A DNA stretch of 40,914 nt from JBBDSH01 sp040905045 (GTDB lineage: Bacteria > Pseudomonadota > Gammaproteobacteria > Eutrophobiales > Eutrophobiaceae). The position numbers and the translations under genes were made by a program. Shown one piece after another: positions 32,616 through 38,517 of the stretch (its first letter is position 1; every line of letters begins with the position of its first letter). The notes beneath the pieces were generated by a model. It worked only from the letters and a program-made list of their open reading frames with translations, searched no databases and had not been told where the DNA came from. Location of the stretch: positions 1 to 40,914 of the forward strand of contig JBBDSH010000042.1 in the NCBI GenBank assembly GCA_040905045.1, written 5' to 3'.

Positions 32616-32633
32616 AATATCCAACTCAATGCC

Positions 32634-33950
32634 TTAAGATAACCCTCCGATGCGATCCATGAGGTCGGGCAGCCACAAGACAATCTCCGGGAACAGCACC
32701 AGCAGGATAATGGTGACAATCTGTAACAGGACGAAGGGAATAATGCCGCTGTAAATATCCTGTATACGCACGGAAGGCGGCGCCACGGCCTTGAGGTAAA
32801 ACAGGGAAAAGCCGAACGGCGGTGTCAGGAAGGAGGTTTGCAGGTTCATACCGATGAGAACGGCCAGCCAGAGCAGGTCGATGCCCAGTGTCGCGGCGAT
32901 GGGCGCCAGTATCGGCACGACGATGAAGCAGATCTGGAGGAAATCCAGGAAAAACCCCAGCAGGAATATCAGCAGCATACTGACCACCAGGAAGCCGCCG
33001 CTGCCGCCCGGCAGGCCGGTCATGACATCCAGCACCAGGCGATCCCCGCCCATGCCCCGGAATACCAGGCCAAAGGCGGTGGCGCCGATCAGGATCAGAA
33101 AGACCATGCTTGTCAGGCGCGTCGTCAGCTGCATGGCGCTTTGCAGGTTTTCCAGATTCAGCTTGCCGTGTCCCAGAGCCAGCAGCATGGCGCCCAGGGC
33201 GCCGATGGCGGCGGATTCCGTCGGTGAAGCGACGCCGAAGAAAATGGAACCCAGGACACCGACCACCAGCAGGAGGGGCGGCATCAGGGTGCTGATCACT
33301 TTATATAGCAGGTTCTCTCCCTGTTTCTGCTGCAGGGACGGGGCCGCTTCCGGTCTGAGCCAGGCGTAGATCAGAATATATATCAGGAACATCACCACCA
33401 GCAGTACGCCGGGTACCACCGCGGCCATGAACAACTGCCCGACCGGTACGCCCATGACATCGCCCAGGAGAATAAGGATGATACTGGGCGGGATAATCTG
33501 ACCCAGAGTGCCCGAGGCGGCGATGGTACCGCCGGCCAGTTGCGGTGAATAATGCCGTTTCAGCATGGTCGGCAGGGCGATGATCCCCATGGTGACCACG
33601 GTAGCCCCGACCACGCCGGTGGTCGCGGCCAACAGGGCGCCGACGACCACCACGGAAAGGGCCAGACCGCCGCGAACGCGGCCGCAAAGCTGGGCCATGG
33701 TTTCCAGCAGTGCCTCGGCCAGCCCAGACTTGTCCAGGATGACACCCATGAAGATGAAGAGGGGTACCGCGAGCAAGGTGAAATTGGTCATCACACCCCA
33801 TATTTGCAGCGGCAGGAGGGTGAAGAAGTCGAACCCCAGATAGTAACCGCCAAAGAACAGGGACACGGCGCCCAGGGTAAAGGCCACCGGATAACCCATA
33901 AGCAGAAGGACCATCAGGCACAGGAACATCAACACCACGCCGGTCGTCAT
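32634..33950 (-). CDS. TRAP transporter large permease DctM
   Basis: DctM is the transport subunit of tripartite ATP-independent periplasmic transporters, which use an ion gradient to import organic acids and similar solutes. The 438-residue protein has about twelve hydrophobic helices and family segments such as LLAVPLFIFMGVILDKSGLA, a cluster of AATTGVVGATVVTMG, GGTIAASGTLGQIIPPSI and SFLTPPFGFSLFYLKAVAP. It overlaps the dctQ stop by 4 nt, so the two are co-translated. The solute cannot be deduced, because no binding-protein gene is present beside it. Confidence 0.93.
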   Translation of the reverse strand: MTTGVVLMFLCLMVLLLMGYPVAFTLGAVSLFFGGYYLGFDFFTLLPLQIWGVMTNFTLLAVPLFIFMGVILDKSGLAEALLETMAQLCGRVRGGLALSVVVVGALLAATTGVVGATVVTMGIIALPTMLKRHYSPQLAGGTIAASGTLGQIIPPSIILILLGDVMGVPVGQLFMAAVVPGVLLVVMFLIYILIYAWLRPEAAPSLQQKQGENLLYKVISTLMPPLLLVVGVLGSIFFGVASPTESAAIGALGAMLLALGHGKLNLENLQSAMQLTTRLTSMVFLILIGATAFGLVFRGMGGDRLVLDVMTGLPGGSGGFLVVSMLLIFLLGFFLDFLQICFIVVPILAPIAATLGIDLLWLAVLIGMNLQTSFLTPPFGFSLFYLKAVAPPSVRIQDIYSGIIPFVLLQIVTIILLVLFPEIVLWLPDLMDRIGGLS

Positions 33951-34459
33951 TGCCGCGCCTCCAGTATGATCTGCAGGGATTTGATGGCATCGCTGACGCC
34001 TTGCAGTATGAGGAGTCCGAACCCGAGCGGGATGGCGGACTTCAGGATCCAGCGCCAGGGCAGACCGCCGGGATCCGGGGATCCCTCCATATGCACAAAG
34101 GCTTGTTCAACAAAGGGCGCGGCGCTGATGATGATCAGGACGCAGAAGGGTATGAGAAAACAGACGGTACCCAGCAGATTCACCCAGGCTCGTCGGAGGT
34201 CATTCATGAAACGGCTCTGGTAAAACAGATCCAGACGCACATGATCGTTGTGCTGCAGCGTATACGCGGCGCCGAGCAGGAAGATGAAGGAAAACAGGTG
34301 CCATTCCAGTTCCTGCAGCGCCACCGATCCGCTCTGGAATGCGTAGCGCATGGTGACGTCGTAACTCACCAGCAGTACCAGCATCAATACCAGCCAGGAG
34401 ATCAGGCGGCCGATGGCGGCGTTCAGACGATCAATACAGCGAGAGAGAGTGTTGAGCAT
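33947..34459 (-). CDS. TRAP transporter small permease DctQ
   Basis: DctQ is the four-helix partner of DctM. The 170-residue protein has four hydrophobic helices and the family-typical segment LVLLVSYDVTMRYAFQSGSVALQELEWHLFSFIFLLGAAYTLQHNDHVRLDLFY (given here by position, about residues 25-79) with the conserved EW and HVR.D. Its reading frame overlaps the dctM start (ATGA). No DctP/TAXI solute-binding gene precedes it: the 954-bp gap upstream holds only repeats and DnaA-type boxes. The binding protein must lie elsewhere or have been lost. Confidence 0.9.
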   Translation of the reverse strand: MLNTLSRCIDRLNAAIGRLISWLVLMLVLLVSYDVTMRYAFQSGSVALQELEWHLFSFIFLLGAAYTLQHNDHVRLDLFYQSRFMNDLRRAWVNLLGTVCFLIPFCVLIIISAAPFVEQAFVHMEGSPDPGGLPWRWILKSAIPLGFGLLILQGVSDAIKSLQIILEARQ

Positions 34460-34593
34460 GCCTCGGTTGCAAGAGTGTTATGAGTTGTGCCGGCAACGCG
34501 TTCAGCCGCATGACCGGCGGCCGGCGAGCTTCGCAGTATAGACCAGCGGCACAGCCTGATCGAATCTCACAGAGATATGTAAATCGCGCTAAC

Positions 34594-34854
34594 TACCCCT
34601 GGGCATCAATACACACACGTTCAGCGGGATCGGAAAAGCCCATCACCAAGGAGCGCGAGCGCAGGACTGGCGGGCCAACTCAAGTGAGCGCAACGCTTGG
34701 AGATGGGCTTTTCCGACCCGCCCGAAAGGAGCGCCTCCAAAGTGCCACTGCGGCGTTGTGCTTCTTGGCAAGGGCTGGCCATTCCCGGCGAAGCGCGCCT
34801 TGCATTGGCGCTTTGGAGACGCTCTGAACGTGTGTGTATTGATGCCCAGGGGTA
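34594..34854. mobile_element. 257-bp non-coding element with perfect 31-bp terminal inverted repeats
   Basis: The arms 34594-34624 (starting TACCCCTGGGCATCAATACA) and 34824-34854 are perfect reverse complements over 31 bp. They include a TA at each outer edge, so the element proper would be 34596-34852 between TA duplications, as for IS630/mariner-type insertion. Inside are two further stems. 34625-34643 pairs with 34703-34720 with one bulged base (core CGGAAAAGCCCAT). 34729-34746 pairs with 34807-34824 at 16 of 18 positions (core CTCCAAAG); a GCAAGG/CCTTGC pair extends that arm. The whole could fold as a three-way junction. Open frames that run through it, including 34643-34873 on the minus strand, have no start site or protein-like features. 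Confidence 0.75.
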
Positions 34855-34911
34855 CTAAGGCTTTGAAATACAAGCAACCGGTCCCGGCTGGAGGGCTTCT
34901 CCGGGTTAATG

Positions 34912-35106
34912 TTATTCACATGCGGCCGTTGGAGTCTGGTATGGTGCCTGTCAGCGGTATTTTCGCTGTTTTAGCCAGGTATAATTCTTTATCTCTATGA
35001 ATAATAAGGAAAAGTCTGTCAGGATGATGTTTGTTACAGGATAATCTGCCGGTTTCTCGCCGGATTTTTGGTCGTTTCACCGAAATTATTCACAGAGTTA
35101 TCCACA
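34912..35106 (+). promoter_or_regulatory. Cluster of three DnaA-box sequences
   Basis: Three sites match TTWTNCACA in the same direction: TTATTCACA (34912-34920), TTATTCACA (35086-35094) and TTATCCACA (35098-35106). The last two are separated by only 3 bp, a spacing that permits cooperative binding. The region between is AT-rich. GTGAATATTCAC (35117-35128) is a nearby palindrome. No dnaA, gidA or rpmH gene is near, so this is not obviously oriC; it could be a DnaA-titrating or regulatory site. Confidence 0.5.
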
Positions 35107-35266
35107 GCCCAGGCTGGTGAATATTCACTTATAACACGGGCTCATCAGAAGAATCTGTGGGCGTTATCCTGCTCGCCATGAGCGCCAACTCCATGATAGG
35201 CAGGATTTTTTTGCGTCCGCCTCGCGCGAAATCGCCCCCGGTTTTCGGGGCTGGTTCTTCAAAAGG

Positions 35267-35343
35267 ATCTCGCCAAGCGCGCAAAGTTCGCAAAGAGGTA
35301 AAAAGCAATACTGACTTTGCGGGCTTGGCGATCTTGGCGAGAT
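35267..35343. repeat. Long imperfect hairpin repeat, copy 3 (CGCAAAG / CTTGGCG family)
   Basis: Left arm 35267-35295 (starting ATCTCGCCAAGCGCGCAAAG) pairs imperfectly with 35315-35343 (ending ATCTTGGCGAGAT). It lies about 70 bp past the rsmA stop codon, at the 3' end of the lptD-surA-pdxA-rsmA transcript. The stretches 34460-34593 and 35130-35266 of this gap show nothing I can name. Confidence 0.82.
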
Positions 35344-35413
35344 TCACCATTACCCTTCCAGATACCCACAAATTTTGCTGAAGAACCTCATTTTTAGAAG
35401 TGCCCTCAAGACA

Positions 35414-36223
35414 TTAGTCGGGATTAGCGGATTTCACGCGGTCATGTAACCGGTTGGCGAGTCTGGCGAAAGCTTCCACCGGCAATTCTTCCGGCCGAAT
35501 ATCCGGTGCGATGCCCTCGGCCCTGATTTGTTCATCGTCCAGCAACCCCTTCAGACAGTTGCGCAGGGTTTTCCGGCGCCGGGAAAAGCAGGTTCTCACC
35601 AGATGCTGAAATTGCTGCCGGTCGGCGATCAACGGAGCCTTGTCGCCGGCCGGTCGCAGGCGGATGACCGATGAATCCACTTTGGGGGAAGGAGTGAACG
35701 CGCCCCGGCCGACGGTAAAAAGTGATTCTACTTCACAAACGGCCTGAACATTGACCGACAGCCGGCCGTATTCCTTGTTGCCGGGTCCGGCACAGATGCG
35801 GTCCGCGACTTCTTTCTGCAGCATGATAATCATGATTTCGATGCAGGAGAGGTTATCAAGCAGGTGAAACAGCAAGGGTGTGGAGATGTTATAGGGCAGG
35901 TTGCCCACCAGCCGGATTGCCCGGGCATCCCCGGAACAGAAATCAAAACCGAGGACATCGAGGCAATGCACGGTCAGTTTGCCGGTGTCACGGTAGTCTT
36001 CCTCAAGCATCCGGGCCAGGTCACGATCAATCTCAATGACTTCAAGGGCTTCCACCGTTTCCAGCAGCGGGCCGGTCAGGGCGCCGCGACCCGGTCCTAT
36101 CTCAATGATCCTGTTTTCGGGCTGCGGCTCCAGCGCTTCGATAATGCGCCGGATAATATGCGGATCGTGAAGGAAGTGCTGGCCGAAGCGCTTGCGCGGA
36201 CGGTGCTGCGGGGAGCGGGACAT
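35414..36223 (-). CDS. rsmA: 16S rRNA dimethyladenosine transferase
   Basis: RsmA (KsgA) dimethylates two adjacent adenosines in helix 45 of 16S rRNA, a checkpoint in small-subunit assembly. The 269-residue product has the family opening KRFGQHFLHD (residues 11-20), the SAM loop EIGPGRGALT (41-50), EIDRDL (64-69), and the catalytic NLPYN motif at 108-112. The C-terminal part has AFTPSPKVDSSVIRL and the CFSRRRKTLRNCL segment. Length equals the family. It starts 4 bp after the pdxA stop and ends the operon; apaG, its usual next neighbour, is not here. Confidence 0.97.
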   Translation of the reverse strand: MSRSPQHRPRKRFGQHFLHDPHIIRRIIEALEPQPENRIIEIGPGRGALTGPLLETVEALEVIEIDRDLARMLEEDYRDTGKLTVHCLDVLGFDFCSGDARAIRLVGNLPYNISTPLLFHLLDNLSCIEIMIIMLQKEVADRICAGPGNKEYGRLSVNVQAVCEVESLFTVGRGAFTPSPKVDSSVIRLRPAGDKAPLIADRQQFQHLVRTCFSRRRKTLRNCLKGLLDDEQIRAEGIAPDIRPEELPVEAFARLANRLHDRVKSANPD

Positions 36224-36227
36224 TCCG

Positions 36228-37217
36228 TCAGTGTGATTCGGTATGACGGCAGAGTTGTAAGGCGCAGTCGATCGCGGCCCTGAGACTGCCGGGATCGGCT
36301 TTCCCCGAGCCCGCCAGACTGAAGGCCGTGCCGTGGTCCACGGAAGTGCGTATGACGGGCAGGCCGAGGGTGATGTTCACGGTTTCTCCGAATCCGCGTG
36401 CCTTGAGTGCCGGCAGTCCCTGGTCATGGTACATGGCGACGATGCAGTCGATATTCTGCAAGGATGCCGGCGTGAAAGCAGTGTCCGCCGGCACGGGTCC
36501 AATCAGATCCAGGCCGCTTTTGCGCAGTTTCTCAAGCACCGGTGTCATGATTTCAATCTCTTCCCTGCCCAGGAAACCTTCTTCACCGGCGTGCGGGTTG
36601 AGTCCGCATATCAGCAGCCGTGGTTTGTCGATGCCGAACTTGCGGTACAGGTCCTCGTTAACAATAGTCAGCGTTTGTTCCAGGCGTTCGGCGGTGATCC
36701 GGGCGCTGACGTCGGCCAAGGGAATGTGAGTGGTGACCAGGGCCACGCGGAGTTCCCGGCTCACCAGCATCATGACCGGATACGCGTCGCCGCATTCGGC
36801 GGCAATGTATTCTGTGTGACCGCTGAAGGGGTAACCGGCCTGGTTGATGGTCGCCTTGTGCACCGGGCCGGTCACCATGGCATCGAATTCGCCGTCAAGA
36901 CAGCCGTGTATTGCGGTTTTCAGGGTTTCCAGCACATGCCCGGCATTGGCGATATCCGGCCGTCCTGGTGAAACCCTGGCCGGCAGGGCGACGGGAAGAA
37001 CCGGCAGCCAGCCTGTAGAACCGGTCTCCGGCATGGAATCCTTTGTAATATCGATGGTGGTCAACGGCAGGCCGAGGAGTTCGGCGCGTTCGACAAGCAG
37101 AGCCGGGTCGGTGATTACAACCGGTTGGCAGGACAGGGATTGTTGGGCGAGTGAAATAACGATGTCGGGCCCGATGCCCGCCGGTTCTCCGGGTGTCAGG
37201 GCAATGCGGATGATGAT
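36228..37217 (-). CDS. pdxA: 4-hydroxythreonine-4-phosphate dehydrogenase, probable non-AUG start
   Basis: PdxA oxidises 4-phosphohydroxythreonine in pyridoxal phosphate synthesis. Family motifs are LTPGEPAGIGPDIV at the N-terminus, TGPVHKATIN, and metal-site His in SGHTEY, GLNPHAGEEG and YHDQGLPALK. The frame opens directly after the surA stop (TAA at 37221-37223) and reads ACC ATC ATC ATC CGC ATT GCC CTG ACA. The conserved N-terminus has no ATG, GTG or TTG: the first such codon in frame is TTG at 37064, which would delete about 50 conserved residues. I place the start at ATC 37217 (329 aa, the E. coli length); ATT 37205 is the other candidate. Translation may be coupled to surA termination. 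A sequencing error is possible. Confidence 0.85.
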   Translation of the reverse strand: MIIRIALTPGEPAGIGPDIVISLAQQSLSCQPVVITDPALLVERAELLGLPLTTIDITKDSMPETGSTGWLPVLPVALPARVSPGRPDIANAGHVLETLKTAIHGCLDGEFDAMVTGPVHKATINQAGYPFSGHTEYIAAECGDAYPVMMLVSRELRVALVTTHIPLADVSARITAERLEQTLTIVNEDLYRKFGIDKPRLLICGLNPHAGEEGFLGREEIEIMTPVLEKLRKSGLDLIGPVPADTAFTPASLQNIDCIVAMYHDQGLPALKARGFGETVNITLGLPVIRTSVDHGTAFSLAGSGKADPGSLRAAIDCALQLCRHTESH

Positions 37218-37220
37218 GGT

Positions 37221-38513
37221 TTACTCATTCAGTCTGTATTCGACATAGGCTTCATCGCGCATCTCGCGCAGCCAGTTTTCCCTGGCCTCTTCCAGCTTGC
37301 GCTCACGGATAGCCTCGCGTGCACGCGCGCGCTTGATATCTTCGGTACTGTCGTGCTCACGGCGTTCCAGTACCTGGACGATATGCCAGCCGAACTGGGT
37401 CTGAAAAGGCTCACTGACTTCACCGGGGTTTAAAGATCCCATGACTTCCTCGAATTCGGGCACCAGTTCGCCGGGACTGACCCAGCCGAGGTCGCCGCCG
37501 TCGGCGGCGCTCACGGTATCATTGGAGTGGCCGCGCGCGAGTTCAGCAAAATCATCGCCTCCCTGGATCCGCATTCTCAGTTGATTGAGTCGTCTGAACG
37601 CGTCTTCCTCCGAGGTCATCTCGTCGGGTCGGATAAGAATGTGCCGCGCATGTGTCTGGGTGATCACCACCTTTTCACTGTCCCGGATATCCGTCAGTTT
37701 GACGATATGATAACCGCTGGAACTGCGGATCAGGTCGCTGATATCCCCCTTTTCCATGTTGGATACAGCACCGGAAAACAGGGTTGGCAGTTGACCGGCC
37801 TTGCGCCAGCCGAGATCGCCGCCTTCCAGTGCCTGCTGTCCGTCGGAATAGGTGGCCGCTGTTTTTCCGAATTCGGCGCCGTTGCGCAATTCGTCGAGTA
37901 TTTGCTCCGCTTTTTCCCGGGTGTTTTCCAGATCGCCGGATGTGGGGGAGCGGGGCAGGGCGACAAGGATGTGAGACAAACGGTATTCCACTTCCGTTTC
38001 ACCCTGGTGCTGCTGGTTGGCAAGGTGATTCTCGATTTCACGCTCGGATACACTGACGCGGTTATCCACGGCCCGTTGCCGCAACCGGGAAATCATGATT
38101 TCGTTGCGGATGTCTTCCCGGAACTGGGCATAGCTGTAACCGTCTCTCTCCAGGATGTCCCGGAACTGGGTCAGTGAAACCCCGTTTTCCGCGGCGATGC
38201 CGCTGATAGTACGATTCAGGGTTTCATCATCGACGCGGATCCCCGTCTGCCTGGCCATCTGCATCTGCAGTTTGTTCATGATCAGCCGGTCCAGCACCTG
38301 CTTCTTCAACTGGGACGTGGGAGGCATCTGTGTACCCTGTTCCCTGAGTTGATCCCTGACGGTACGCAGCCGTTCTTCCAGTTCGCTGGCCATGACCACG
38401 TCATCATTGACGACAGCCACGATACGGTCGAGTTCGACGGCCGCGCCTGCCGGCTGGAGCAACGCCAGTGACAGCAAAAGCGGGAGAAATCGCTGACGGA
38501 AGATTATACGCAT
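37221..38513 (-). CDS. surA: Periplasmic peptidyl-prolyl isomerase and chaperone SurA
   Basis: SurA escorts unfolded outer-membrane proteins, LptD among them, through the periplasm. The 430-residue precursor has a signal peptide at about 1-24 (ending AGA-AV). The SurA N domain follows (ELDRIVAVVNDDVVMASELEERL and SLTQFRDILERDGYSY). Two parvulin domains lie at about 176-276 (SHILVALPRS, GGDLGWRKAGQLP) and 287-388 (ARHILIRPDE, GGDLGWVSPGELVPEFE), then a short C-terminal helix. Length matches E. coli (428). It lies 4 bp after lptD and its TAA is followed in the same frame by pdxA. Confidence 0.97.
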   Translation of the reverse strand: MRIIFRQRFLPLLLSLALLQPAGAAVELDRIVAVVNDDVVMASELEERLRTVRDQLREQGTQMPPTSQLKKQVLDRLIMNKLQMQMARQTGIRVDDETLNRTISGIAAENGVSLTQFRDILERDGYSYAQFREDIRNEIMISRLRQRAVDNRVSVSEREIENHLANQQHQGETEVEYRLSHILVALPRSPTSGDLENTREKAEQILDELRNGAEFGKTAATYSDGQQALEGGDLGWRKAGQLPTLFSGAVSNMEKGDISDLIRSSSGYHIVKLTDIRDSEKVVITQTHARHILIRPDEMTSEEDAFRRLNQLRMRIQGGDDFAELARGHSNDTVSAADGGDLGWVSPGELVPEFEEVMGSLNPGEVSEPFQTQFGWHIVQVLERREHDSTEDIKRARAREAIRERKLEEARENWLREMRDEAYVEYRLNE

Positions 38514-38517
38514 AACA

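Noticed and set aside
34594..34854. Retron msr-msd or group II intron RNA
   Set aside because: No reverse transcriptase gene is near and no intron domain V-type motif was seen; the TA-flanked terminal repeats fit a transposon-derived element better.
34643..34873. Minus-strand open frame of 76 codons covering most of the terminal-repeat element
   Set aside because: It runs through both arms of the inverted repeat, has no ribosome site and encodes a low-complexity basic peptide; the open frame follows from the repeat sequence.
34912..35106. Calling the DnaA-box cluster the chromosomal origin
   Set aside because: Origin-linked genes (dnaA, dnaN, rpmH, gidA) are absent and only three boxes are present; the evidence supports a DnaA-binding site at most.
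37190..37229. ATG overlapping the surA stop as pdxA start
   Set aside because: The ATG in GAATGAGTAA is in another frame and reaches a stop after ten codons, so it cannot start PdxA without a frameshift.
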